This document shows positions 52,801 to 64,000 of a DNA stretch of 64,000 nucleotides, piece after piece (the stretch's first letter is position 1; the number at the start of each line of letters is the position of its first letter). Both the position numbers and the translations under genes were made by a program. Under the pieces are notes generated by a model that saw only the letters and a list, made by a program, of their open reading frames with translations, ran no database searches and had not been told where the DNA came from. The stretch comes from Utricularia gibba (Eukaryota; Streptophyta; Magnoliopsida; Lamiales; Lentibulariaceae), in contig NEEC01000002.1 of assembly GCA_002189035.1 (NCBI GenBank), positions 930,001-994,000 of the forward strand, in the 5' to 3' direction.

Positions 52801-55800
52801 AAACAAGATTCCATTATCGGAGCTCTAGATCTCACAAAAACAGAATAAAAACAACTAAACCAATTTTATCCAGAACCATAATATAAGTTGAAAGACAGCT
52901 TCAACAGCAAGAAATACAAGGAATCCTAGATTCAAATCCATGAGAATTATATGGAGAAATTAAGTGAATTAGTAAACCAGTAAGCACTTGCATCATCGTC
53001 AGAGGGGATTTCACTCGTGCATCCTGGTAATGTACTTCTAGAAGAAACAAGTATCAGTTTTGTTAATGTTTGAATCCTGTTCATTAAAGAAGCCTTGGCT
53101 TCTTCTTCCTCCTGCAGCCTTGTCTTCATTTTAACTTGCCCTTCTTCCAACTACAAAGCAACCAGATTGAAATACCAACTCTGAAAATTGCACAGAACTT
53201 TTGACTTGTATACCAGCGTAGAAGCAAGAAAGGAGTAGCACCTTCTGTCTCAATAGCATAATTTCTTCATGGTTTGCACCACCTGATATTCTCCTTCTGA
53301 GTTGATCAAGTTCCGCCCTAAGAAATGATATTTCTCTTTGATACTTTTTTATCAAAGATCTCTCATCAAGTATCTAGAAAGAAATCAAATTAGTACTTTG
53401 GTTTTTCTATTTGAGAGTTTTAGGATGCGTAATTCAAAACTCACTTTATTGCATGAAGCATAAACTTCTACACGTTTTGCCCTGCTGGCAAATTTTAAGG
53501 TATTATGGGTTTCCTCCATATTGCTTGATGCTGGAGTGATTGTGCATATGAGCTGAGAAAACCAAAACTCATTGTGGGAATTACACCTGCACATCTCTAG
53601 AATAACCACTGAAAAGATAAATATCATACTAACCGACACATGGCCATTCCCGCTCAATGAAGTTTGAAGCAGGCGAGTAAGTTTTGAGTCCCGGAATGGA
53701 ACATGGGATGTCTTCCTTTCGCTAAGTTTTCCGATCACCTAACAATTAGAGAATAAAATTTCATGACATCAGAAAGCCATCAAAAAAAGGAAAAAGTAAA
53801 TTGACATGAGTTAATTGCAAAAATCATGTTTGACAGCTCACAGTGCCAAGTGTTAGCAGGCTTTTATTGATGTATGATCCTTCCTTCTTTCTCAACCCAG
53901 TTGTCTCAGTCTTAGAGCTTTCAGATCCCGCTAAATCAATTAAATTCTACATAAACGAAGTGCAAGGTCAATACCATTCTTTATGCATATAAAAGATGAT
54001 ACAAAGTGTTCCAGCTGACAAGCTAGCAGATAATACCAGCTGTGAGAATGTCACTCCATCGTAATCATCTCCACGTGCACTACTCTCAATCATCTACCTC
54101 CAATATTATGATTCAACAGACATTAGAAGAGAAAAATAAATCATTCATGCATGAGCAGATGACTAACCCAAATAACTATGTTTGCACTGTTAAGAAACTT
54201 AAATCACGAATGAACATTTACGAAAATAAAAATAACTTGGATGAGAGAAACAAGAAATTCATAACATTATGAAGCATGACCATAAGATAAACACGTTACC
54301 AATGTGAATATTGTATGACTACGACTAGAGAACAGGTTGAGATTATTTGATCCAACATGCCGATGTCCTGTGATGATAACAATGAGAGTCAAATGTTCTT
54401 ATATAGTATTTCGGATCGCAAACCTAGCTTGTTGGCATGAACATAAAATATTCCATTGCAACCATAGCCACTTTAGTAAGAGATAAATTTATGTAAGTTC
54501 TCAAGAACGTGAAATACATAGAGTTTTACCTTCTCCAGCAGCAATAAATGATAGTGCATGTCCAGGAGACAAAACAACTTCTTCCTTTATCCCCTCAACA
54601 TAGGTTCCCTGCAAATACTTCAGAATACTGAATCAGAAAGAGCCAAAGATCTCAGCAAAACAATGAGCTAGTATGGACCTGTGCATCTTCTCTAATGCGC
54701 AAATTCTGGCCAGTTGGGTCCAGCAAGTCGTTGATGACCTAATAACAATACGAAAAAAGAAGGCAAAACACAAACATGAGAATGGTAACCATACCTGAAT
54801 AGAATGACATCTACATCAAGCAAAACAGCAGAGAGGTGACTCGTTAAGAGTATATCAGTAGGAAATAATGTGAGGCATAACGGGAAAGCAACATAAAGAA
54901 AAATTTGAAAAAAACATGTCCACAGCATCTCAAATTTCTTACTGCCAACCTCATTATAAATTTCAAGGTATGAAACTCGCAGTAGAAATTCACGACCTGG
55001 AGTCTGAGAATAAAAATAGGATAAGTTACTCACACACCATTCAATATTTGCAACACGACATATTCAAACAACCAGATGAGAAAAAAGTGAAGAAGGATAA
55101 TATATAGTATATCACAAATGACAAGAAAATATTACGTCTTGAATGATGCTAAAGATATCCTTTATGGCAAGTGGTATGATTCCTGGAGAATGTTGATCTC
55201 CCTAAATTACATGACAAGGCACCATATAAGAACTCAAGATATTTTTCTAATTAATAGCATCTAGAAAAATTCTGTAGGCATAACAAATGATATATCTTCC
55301 AAAATCCTAGAAATGCAAAATAATGAGCTTACATGCATTGTATGTGTTTTTCCACTACTAGTAACACCATAAGCAAAAACAGTTCCTGGAGATCAACTTG
55401 CCAAACATTAGTCCCAACCGGCTATTACATCTTTAAAACAGCAAATAATCAACTGTACAAGAGTTTCAACCACATGGATAAAGTTAAAAAATCCAATACC
55501 ATACTGGACATGGATTATGAGCAGCATTCATCAATACCATTTATGCCTTCCATTGCTGCTTTAACCACAGATTTAGCAGCTACTTCATAGACTTCATTCG
55601 TGGTTGCGTTTGGACCAAAAACCTTATCTGTAATTCGAAAGAGGAAAGAAGCTCAAAGTAAAACAATCTTTTAGAAAACATCTTGTGATTCAAATTTTGA
55701 GGATATCGCATACAGGAAAATTCAATTTGCTAAATACTCAGCAATTAGCTTACCAAATGCATAAGCAGTTACAGGATTAAATTCATTACGAACATTTTTA

Positions 55801-56267
55801 TCCCCGTCAGCATACCAAGAAATCTCATCTCCTCTCTGATACTCAAATTCACTTCCAAAAAATAAGAAAATCAGAATGAAAGTGTGAAAAAGTTTCCTGT
55901 CGTTTTCGCCACTCTATAGTAAATCATCTATCCTTGAAATGAAAGTTCACCTCATTGGTCGAAATCTAATCGTGGCGCAAATGCTGTCCGCCGATCTCGA
56001 ATCGCCCTCCAAGCCCACAATCATCCGTTCATCCATCGGTGGGTAGCTCACCGGCGTCCTGCTCCGTGAATGATAACCTTTATTTCCACTCGAAGTCATG
56101 GATCTGGAGTCGTAACCTCCGCCACCGTAAAATGACAACCTCGCCGACCGCGCATTTAGCCCGCCAGTCATCAATGATGACGAAGACGACGTAGAGGAAT
56201 ACGGACTGGAAGGTATCCGTAGACCAAACGGCGAACTACTTGTTCCTTGGGAAGAAGACGCCGCCAT
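49855..56267 (-). CDS. Kinesin-7 with C-terminal RING finger (MKRP / KIN-7D-like)
   Basis: Twenty-four exons: 56267-55951, 55851-55754, 55627-55538, 55385-55333, 55201-55136, 55003-54950, 54738-54679, 54608-54530, 54367-54300, 54093-54037, 53946-53842, 53738-53634, 53552-53445, 53373-53242, 53150-52992, 52673-52561, 52387-52247, 51832-51713, 51611-51561, 51405-51358, 51269-51123, 50930-50250, 50151-50025, 49937-49855. All phases agree except in exon 16. Without that exon the product is 982 residues. The N-terminus is Ser-rich and basic, then comes the motor with P-loop GVTSSGKT, switch I NLFSSRSH and switch [11 protein letters not shown]. Long coiled coils follow. The last two exons encode a RING finger ([27 protein letters not shown]). 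This matches At4g39050/At2g21380-type kinesins, reported as mitochondrial or microtubule-bound. Three introns have GC donors, and exon 16 is out of frame (see findings). Confidence 0.93.
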
Positions 56268-57690
56268 CACATTCCAATTTCACCACCGCGCAAAAACCTT
56301 GCTTCCCACGTCTCCGAAACCCATAACGATGATAAATCCAAAAAAAGGAGACGCAAGAAAGCAAGAACGTCAGAAATCACGTGTGCCGGTGCAATAAAGA
56401 AGACGTCGATGCTGCATTGTCCTCGAACAAACGCCTTTTGCCGCGACAAGCTTCACTTCCGCGGTGGCTTATTTAGCACACAGACACACATACACGTGCG
56501 TGTGCGCATGAGACTGGTGGAGACGACGTACGTATTCGCATCTGGTTGTTTGATAGCGAGGAGGCTCGGAATTAAATGAACTCGCTGAAGTTTCAAAGCT
56601 GGGCCACCGGCGATGGCTTATTGGATGCTGCCAGAGCAGTTTTGGTGGCGCCAGGGAGATGTACCTCCGGTGATGCAGGCCGTGCAGTATCCGGATTGGC
56701 TGCCCACAGACACCAGGACCATCACTTGTCATGGCCCATGCCGCATTTCTTCTGCTGATGAAGTAAGACAAAAGTAGAAGGGAACAGTGTTAAGATCAGA
56801 AGGCCATTTTTTCAACCCCATCCCTGTCAAAGTCACATTGGCATAAATGGCGTGTCAAACCCAACCCATCTTTACACAGTTAACCAAGGTGCAACATAAC
56901 CGTGGTTAACTTTCTAACCACGGTTCACGTGCTTTTGATGGGCTTCATTCTCCAAGTCACCCTTCATAGGCCCATCAAGTGTTTTGGCCCATGAGGCTTG
57001 GGTTCTTCTACGTCTCTTTCATGAGCCCAAGTGAATTTTCCAATCGGTACCAAAATATTTGGATTCAAATAATTTACATAAAACTAAGTTACTTGAAACA
57101 ACAAAAATATATTTCATAAAAAAATTTTTAATTACAATCTATATGTAACATTATCAAAATTTTAATATTTAATTATCAACATTTTCATAATTCAAAATTT
57201 CAAAATAATATTATAGCTTCAAAATTTGAGGAATTTTTTATGATAAATTAAATATAAACAATGAATTGGTTGATAAAAAAAGAGAAAAAAATTTGATAGT
57301 TGACTGAATAGTATTATCTTTTGACAAAAAAAATTAACTAAAATTACCTAAAATGTGGATTTATGTTTTTATTATAAATTATTCCAATGGATTCATCAAT
57401 AGTGATTAATATTAATTATCACCAAATTAAAAGATTAATGTATGTTTTTTGATATAAAATAATCCTATTTCCCAGATAAATTAAACAAAAAATTAATTTA
57501 AGCAATTTAGTCATATTTATTTATATATTTCCATGACGTGTACAACAGAGACCACAATTTAAATTAAAAAATAAAATATGAATTTTGTCAAATGAAATAA
57601 GAATATCGACAAGTAAATGTGTATGCTTGTCTTCTTAAGGGAGTCCAACCAGTGGGTCATTTTCACCAGGGCTCAGCTTTCAGACACACC
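56268..57690. other. Intergenic region between divergent genes
   Basis: Promoters of the RING kinesin (-) and the MEI2-type gene (+). The first 300 bases are GC-rich and include the kinesin leader. From 57050 to 57600 the sequence is AT-rich. No exon seen. Confidence 0.5.
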
Positions 57691-58902
57691 ATGGCATTGA
57701 CACCAAGAAGCCGCTTGAACCCCGGAGCACCGGAGTTCAGCCCATCATCCTCCACCTTGATCCTCCCGCTTCCGCCGGGCACTACCTTCGACGTGCACTA
57801 CATCCTTCCGCCGTCTTCTGCACCGTTTCTCTATTCAAACCACGCTTTTTACCAACTTTCTCCGGCACCGACCTATTACCATCTCCCTGCGTTCCCACCG
57901 CCGCTTCCTGCGTCCGAGGAAATCCACCGGCGAGCAGCCGGATACAACTGGACGGCAAAGAAACCGTCTCGCGGAAGCAGATTGAATGGAAAAGCAACAA
58001 AAAATCACCTAGGGTTTCTCAGACAAGATGAAAACATGCAAAAAGTGATTATCCGTCATGAGATCGTGCCTCTTGCTCGAGAAGACAAGCAAACAACAGT
58101 CATGATCAAGAATATACCTTACGATTGCGCGTATTCCCAGCTCTTCTCTTCTTCCTTTTCGTAAATCTCTCTTAAACTTTTGTTGATTTGTTTCTTTTTG
58201 TCTGGGTTTTCTGTAGACGCAAAGAGCTGATTTCCATGCTCGATTCCTTCTGTTTTACACAAAACAGCAAAGAATCAGATCTGGGTATTGTTTGTGGCTA
58301 TGACTTTGTCTACTTGCCAATGGATTTCAGGTATACCTTTTAAACTTTTTGAAATTTGAACTTTTTGTTCTTGTCTGAATGCATCATGATCTCCAGAACT
58401 CGAAAGAGTAGAGGATTCGCTTTCGTCAACTTCACAAATGCCTTATCGGTTTGGAGGTTTTACGAGGCTTTTCATTTGAAGGAATGGAGCTTTCTCCCCG
58501 GCCGAGACAAATGGTGCAAGAAGATCGAAATTGTCTCCGCGAAAGTCCAGGTTACACTTCTATTACACCAACTTGTTTTCCATTTCTCGGAAAGAACATG
58601 CCGGAATTGTCCGAAGCTGACATGACAGAGAAAGGATGTTGCATTCGTACTGCGCATCGGTTCTTGCATCCATCTACCTTTTTACCAGCTACCCTACCCA
58701 TGCGTGCTTGTAGGGGAAGGAGGCATTGGTGAAGCATTTTTCAGAATCCATATTCCACTGCGAAAACCCCGAATTTCTCCCGGTGTGCTTCACTCCAGCA
58801 AGGGACGGGACGGGGGAGGAGACGACGGTGACGGTGGTGGGACACCGGCGAAGAGGTGGGTTTCCAGGAACACGCCGTACTAATCGAAAGGCCTCGGGAT
58901 AA
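57691..58902 (+). CDS. MEI2-like C-terminal RRM-only protein (MCT type)
   Basis: Four exons join in phase to 308 residues: 57691-58160, 58217-58330, 58397-58550, 58714-58902. The first 140 residues are Pro/Ser/Tyr-rich and have no domain. The rest is the MEI2-type third RRM: TTVMIKNIPYDC, then RKELISMLDSFC, DFVYLPMDFRTRKSRGFAFVNF and the closing KHFSESIFHCENPEFLPVCFTP. The protein lacks RRM1 and RRM2, so it resembles the MCT (Mei2 C-terminal RRM only) subgroup rather than full AML or TEL proteins. These are RNA-binding factors, with TEL and AML relatives acting in meristems and meiosis. In MEI2 itself RRM3 is the one that binds RNA. I chose the ATG at 57691; an in-frame extension to 57619 lacks a known start. 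Confidence 0.9.
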
Positions 58903-59809
58903 TGAACCTACTCCTCCTAGGTGCCTTGAAAGGAACTCACTGGGGCTGCGCAGCGCAGTATCCCTCTGATATGCCCACCACCATGCGACACTGAAACTGT
59001 CTCCCCTGCGCATCATCATGCTCCATGCTCACTTTTTCTGCTTCTATGTCAAATATGGGATGTAGTTTGTTTGTATGGGTATGCACCCGCATGTCTAGTA
59101 TGGTATTTCTGAGTTGTGCCTTGTGCGTGGCAGGCACAACTCCTATGTACCAGCTATGAATCATGCATCCTTGTGTGGGTTGTCTGTAATGAAGTCATTT
59201 GGGAGATGCAATGTAATAATCAAGAGTTTGTCTGTCTGTCTGCCTGTCCGTATGCCTCACAAATGATGGGCTCTCGTCTTGCGATTGGGTTGGGGGCTGT
59301 GTGATGGGAGATAATGATGACTAGCAGCCGGCGGGAGGGGCGGTTCTTTCTTGCCGTAATTGTCCCTATCCACTTTTTACTGCTCATGTACCATTGATTT
59401 CACTGTTTTCCATGGCAGCTTAAATCAGGGCGGCATCCAATCCATCATCCCTGCTTTTATTTCTTACAGGGACCGAACCGGACCGGACCATTCCCGCTTC
59501 TTTTTTTATTAATTATGTTCATCCAATTACAATTAAACATTAAAAAACACCTAATTAGTCCAATTGAAGTCTAAGATTATTTTTGCATTCCGAGGGGAAA
59601 AGGGGATTTAAAGCAAAATTAATTAGGGCGCTTGCTGGGTCATTAGCCTCTAATCCCCAAATAAATATGGGTTACTGATATTTATGGTGCCGTCTGTTAA
59701 TTAATAAACAGCGGTAATTATTTACTTACGGTATTTTTATCGTGAAGAAAAATGATGATTGAGGCTTTAGTAATGTTTAGATTGTAGAGATAAACATAGA
59801 TAACACCAA
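58903..59809. other. Intergenic region
   Basis: 3' untranslated region of the MEI2-type gene, then AT-rich sequence up to the tRNA. Nothing further recognised. Confidence 0.5.
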
Positions 59810-59882
59810 TCCGTTGTAGTCTAGGTGGTTAGGATACTCGGCTCTCACCCGAGAGACCCGGGTTCAAGTCCCGGCAACGGAA
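59810..59882 (+). tRNA. tRNA-Glu (CUC)
   Basis: A 73-nt cloverleaf. The acceptor TCCGTTG pairs perfectly with CAACGGA. The D-arm has TAGTCTAGGTGGTTAGGATA. The anticodon arm CTCGG-CTCTCAC-CCGAG gives anticodon CTC, and the T-arm contains GGGTTCAAGTCCC. A run of seven T follows as terminator. Confidence 0.97.
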
Positions 59883-60082
59883 TTTTTTTACAATTCCTTT
59901 TTGGTATAATGCATCTATTTTCATTCCGAGATTTTTGAATCCGCCATGCATGATGCATTGATGACACCTGTCCCCTGTCACCCTAAATTTCCGCAACAAA
60001 AACGACATCTGCCCACCCACCACCACCCATAAATTTGCTTTCCGCCCCGGACGCCATTTCACCTTTGAAGGAGGCGAAGAAA

Positions 60083-60364
60083 ATGGGGTCCTGTTTCTTA
60101 AGAACCGCCGTCATACTCGTGCTGATTGCTCTTAGTCGGGTTGCATGCATCACCGCCGTGAACTGCAACGCTCTGGAGTTGGCCTCGTGCTCCCCGGCGA
60201 TCACATCCTCGTCGCCACCAACCGACGAATGCTGCGCTAAATTGAGGGAGCAGAAGCCCTGCCTCTGCACCTACATCAAGGATCCCGCCCTTGGGCGAAT
60301 GGTCAACACCCCCGGTGCCAAAAGGGTGTCCGAAACATGCGGCGTTCCTTTTCCCCAATGTTAG
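60083..60364 (+). CDS. Type 2 non-specific lipid-transfer protein
   Basis: A single exon of 93 residues. A signal peptide covers about the first 25 (TAVILVLIALSRVACITA). The mature part has the eight-cysteine pattern C-x7-C-x13-CC-x8-CxC-x23-C-x6-C, exactly the type 2 nsLTP spacing, with CLC in the CxC position. Such proteins are secreted, bind lipids in a helical cage closed by four disulfides, and take part in cuticle, suberin or defence functions. The start at 60083 gives a normal signal peptide; an upstream in-frame extension to 60035 does not begin with ATG. A TATA-like ATAAAT lies about 55 bases before the start. Confidence 0.95.
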   Translation: MGSCFLRTAVILVLIALSRVACITAVNCNALELASCSPAITSSSPPTDECCAKLREQKPCLCTYIKDPALGRMVNTPGAKRVSETCGVPFPQC

Positions 60365-60376
60365 TTGCTGGTTTCT

Positions 60377-60455
60377 ATTCTCCTCTCCTCTCCTCTCCTC
60401 TCCTTTCGTCTCTTGTCTGCTCTCCTCTCCTTTCGTCTCTTGTCTGCTCTCCCTC
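60377..60455 (+). repeat. (CTCCT)n and a 27-bp tandem duplication
   Basis: Several TCTCC units are followed by two copies of a 27-bp unit (CCTTTCGTCTCTTGTCTGCTCT plus spacer; copies start at 60402 and 60429). It begins 13 bases after the LTP stop and therefore sits in its 3' untranslated region. Confidence 0.85.
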
Positions 60456-61833
60456 CAATAAAAGGCCTTCCTTTCGTTCCCTAAGTGAATCGAAGAGGGG
60501 CTCCTCTATAATAACCTAAAGTCTTGATCATTTACTAATTATACTAAGATTCGATTGGTCACTTTTCTCACACATTAGTGAGTAATGAGGGTGCCCACAT
60601 TTCTCATTTTATTTGTCAAACTTAAACAACTCCCCTCTTGCAAAGGGGGATCAGACATGTTTCTTGCCAACAGAACCCTAATCCCACCTAGGAATTTGAA
60701 CATAAAATAAAAGAATACAAACATGATGGGTAGGTAAAGTGGGCCCCAAAGACAAATGGGGTCCGTTTATCCCGACGTGGGGGCCCAGTCACAGGGAACT
60801 GTAGAGAGGTTGCTCCGAAAAACGTGAGTGGTTCGAAATGGAATGTAAATTAAAGCAGGATTAGGCATGCAGGCAGCCAGCTGTTGTAACTTTTTTGTCG
60901 GTGTACAGTTCCCCAGCCCACGAGCCATTGTTTGCGAACTCCGAGAACAGGGCCCATGGGGGGATTCACAGGATTGATGTGGTCTTCGGCCCACCTTGTC
61001 CACCACTTGAGTATTCTTTTTTTTATTAATAAATAATTAATACTTTATTCGTATTTTTTATTAATATTTTCAATTTATTCTAAAAATATCTCATAATATT
61101 TGTAATATGTATTCACACTTATATCTGTTTGATTTATGATTTTATATTCAGGAGAGTTTAAATTGTTAAGAATTAGATGATATATTATTTACCTTTTAAG
61201 ATAAAAATTGTGTTTGGGAGATGAATTTTGTTTATTAAAATACAGTATGTCTGATTGATACATAAAATAAGTTAAATTATCTAATGAATAAAAAATTATA
61301 AAATCATTAATAATCAGTTGAGTTTAATATTATTTATGTATATTATATATTTCATAATAGGTATGATATTCCTTTTTCAAGGAAGAGTATGTTGGATGAG
61401 AATAAATATATATATAATTAACATCAATTTCTTGAATGAATAATTAATAAAAATGAGAAAATAGGAAAGAGATGAGGAGAACGACGTGGAATCATGCCTG
61501 TTTTTTTTGTTTGATTTTAGGAGGAGAAGGGGAGCAGGTGTGGGGGAGTTTTCTGCCAGAGTGGAGACGATGGAAAATGCGGTGCCTGGTCCTGAATTTT
61601 ATTTATTTTGTGTGCGCCAAATATCCGCGAATACGACGAAACGCAACGTTCAGATTCCTGGGGTTGTGAAAATTTATGCATAACAAACAATTTCTGTTCA
61701 CCATTGTGATTCCAATGGATTACAGTGGTTTAGCAGCCGTTAATGGCGCTCTAAGGAGTCCTTTCTGCGTTTTATGGGCAGTTTATAGCTACTGTTGTTT
61801 TGCCAGCTTGTCACTCTCACACGAGGTGCGACA
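60456..61833. other. Intergenic region
   Basis: Rest of the LTP 3' end and the promoter of the receptor kinase. Very AT-rich at 61010-61460. The frames at 61472-61683 have no family features. Confidence 0.5.
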
Positions 61834-64000
61834 ATGGCGGCACCCCACAACGCAAAGCCTGCTGCTTACACCACCCTGGTGCTCTTACTCCTCCTCCGCC
61901 ATGTTGCTGCCGCCGGACTGGGGCACCCGGATGCGGAGGCGCTTTTTCAATTCAAGACTGCAGTCGACCCGGATGGCGGTGTGCTGACTTCGTGGAACCC
62001 GTATTTTGAACCATGCAATGCGGCGAAACCGTGGCTCGGTGTTTCCTGTCTTCGCAACAGAGTCGCCTATTTGGTGCTGGAGAACTTGAATCTTCGCGGC
62101 GCTTTGCCAATTTCGCTGGCCTCGTTGAGAGAACTTCGAGTTATCAGTCTCAAGAACAATGGGTTTTCGGGTCGGATTCCAGATCTATCTCCTCTCACAA
62201 ATCTCAAACTTTTCTTCATCTCCCACAACCAGTTTTCAGGTGACTTCCCAGCCTCGCTCACCTCGCTCACCAAGATGTACCGTCTTGATCTGTCGTACAA
62301 CAACTTCTCCGGCAACATTCCAATGAGCGTGAACGCATTGCTGCATTTGCTGACATTCAGGCTCGAAGGAAATCAGTTCACGGGTTCTATTTCTTTTCTG
62401 AGTTTGCCCAATTTGCAGGATTTCAATGTCTCTGGAAATGGGTTTACGGGGAGATACCCGCCTCGCTTTCGGGTTTTCCGGTATCAACGTTTTGGAATAA
62501 CCCCAATCTTTGTGGGCCGCCGCTGGCGGCGCAGTGTGCGGTGCTTTCTTCAAGTCCGACGAATCCCGGTCGCGCAATGGCGTCCCCATTGAACCTGACT
62601 TCAACCGTAACGTCTTCTCCGATCACAATGCCAGGGGTGATCGGTGGGCCGGCGAAACCCCTAGATATCCACCGGGGTAAAATCAGTTCATTAGCTCTCA
62701 TTTTCATAATAATTGGGGATGTTATCATTCTGGGCATGGTTTCTACGCTTCTATATTGGTATTTCTGGAGCAACTATTCTAGCAAGGTAATATCTGGGAA
62801 GAATGGAAGTTCCCATGTGGAGAAGATTGTGTATTCGTCGAATCCGTACTCGTACCCCACGCAATCTGCATCCGATCAAAGAGGCAAGATCGTATTCTTC
62901 GATGGCGAACGGCGGTTTGAATTGGAGGATCTGTTAAGAGCCTCCGCTGAAATGCTCGGAAAAGGCGGATTTGGGACTACGTATAAGGCGATGTTGGAGG
63001 GTGGGGTTGTGGTGGCGGTCAAGAGATTGAAGGATCTGAATGGGATTTCGAAGAAAGAATTTGAGCAGCAAATGGAGATCTTGGGAAGATTAAGACACCC
63101 CAATTTGATCACCTTAAAAGCATACTACTTTGCAGGAGATGAGAAGCTCTTAGTTCTTGATCATATGGCTTGTGGCAGCCTGTTTTGGCTGCTTCATGGT
63201 ACTTCAATTCTTGCTACTTTTCATGTTAATTTCTTCTTAGTTCAAGCCAACAACGCACATCCTTCTGCTAGTGGATGCTTCTTTTTCATATCCTTTCTGC
63301 AGTTAGTTCTTGTTTATGCAGAGATAGTGGATGCTTCTTTTTGACTGCTTCACGGAACACCATCCTGTGTTTACTGCTTTTTCATTTTCAGTTTCTTGTT
63401 ATTGTGAAGTGCAGCTTTAATCTCCCGACTTTCGGTTGTCTTTGGAAGTGCCTGAAATTGTGGGAATATTGACAGGAAACAGAGGACCTGGCAGAACTCC
63501 ACTGGATTGGACTTCAAGGTTCAAGATCGCAGCAGGAGCAGCTCGTGGACTGGCATTCATCCACAGTTCCTGCAAATCCCTTCGTCTCATCCATGGCAAC
63601 ATCAAATCAACCAACATACTCATCGACGACGATGGAAACCCGAAGATATCCGATTTCGGCTTGTTGGCATTCGCATCACCGAAGTCCAACGGCTACCGAG
63701 CACCCGAAGCATATGTCGACACCAGAAAACTAACCCAAAAGTCCGATGTTTACTCCTTCGGGGTCCTTTTACTGGAACTGCTGACCGGAAAATGCCCCCT
63801 TTCCATGGACAACAGCAGCAATGAGACAGGGACCCTCGACTTGCCGCGGTGGGTGCAGTCCGTGGTGAGGGAGGAGTGGACTGCGGAGGTGTTCGATTTG
63901 GAGCTGATGAGGTACCGTGACGTGGAGGAAGAGATGGTGGGGATGCTGCAAATAGCCATGTCCTGCACTCAGAACTCGCCGGAGGAGAGGCCAAAAATGA
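61834..64000 (+). CDS. LRR-III receptor-like kinase (At1g68400-like), 3' partial and frameshifted
   Basis: Exon 1 is 61834-63198 and exon 2 runs from 63476 past the window end. A signal peptide is followed by an N-terminal LRR cap (PWLGVSC) and about five leucine-rich repeats. The frame then breaks at four G at 62448-62451; one more G would continue as [19 protein letters not shown], the usual family sequence. Next come the Pro/Ser-rich juxtamembrane part, a membrane helix ([27 protein letters not shown], about 27 residues) and the kinase domain: [48 protein letters not shown] and [10 protein letters not shown]. The HRD motif is HGN, so catalysis is probably weak or absent, as in other LRR-III members. 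The protein would act at the plasma membrane. The stop codon is outside the window. Despite the break, the remaining sequence is well conserved. Confidence 0.9.

Overview
This is nuclear DNA from a flowering plant. Coding exons are GC-richer islands in strongly AT-rich intergenic DNA, introns are short (mostly 65-600 bp) with T-rich acceptors, there are two Pol III tRNA genes, and every recognisable protein belongs to a land-plant family. The species cannot be read from the sequence. Nothing here is bacterial, viral or organellar, and no intact transposon was found. I rebuilt each gene by joining exons whose phases agree, so the exon limits below are my own models, not transcript evidence.

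Left part (1-24,200): end of an NPF/PTR transporter (+), a DIVARICATA-type MYB (-), an O-fucosyltransferase (+) tail to tail with a SOUL haem-binding protein (-), a small plant-specific protein of unknown role (-), a mitochondrial carrier (+), an LHW-like bHLH factor (+) with upstream ORFs, and a SUPERMAN/ZFP10-like zinc-finger gene (+) whose frame is broken by one base. Several of these families recall a run of genes on Arabidopsis chromosome 2.

Middle (26,500-39,500): a tRNA-Ala, a NACK-type kinesin-7 (+), a RING-H2 protein (+), an SBP-box SPL factor with a miR156/157 site (+), and a Raf-like protein kinase (+). Right part (43,200-64,000): an 18-exon GH35 beta-galactosidase (+), an IQD calmodulin-binding protein (-), a second kinesin-7 of the RING-bearing type (-) with three GC-AG introns and one broken exon, a MEI2-type C-terminal RRM gene (+), a tRNA-Glu, a type-2 lipid-transfer protein (+), and an LRR-III receptor-like kinase (+) that runs off the window and also carries a one-base frameshift.

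The genes do not form a pathway or operon. Cell division is loosely shared by the NACK kinesin, and wall and secretory functions by the beta-galactosidase, O-fucosyltransferase and LTP, but this is ordinary plant gene neighbourhood. No undescribed biological system was found. The most useful observations are the three single-base frameshifts in otherwise conserved genes, the cluster of GC-AG introns with a likely RING-less splice form of the second kinesin-7, the upstream ORF of the bHLH gene, and the apparent microsynteny.
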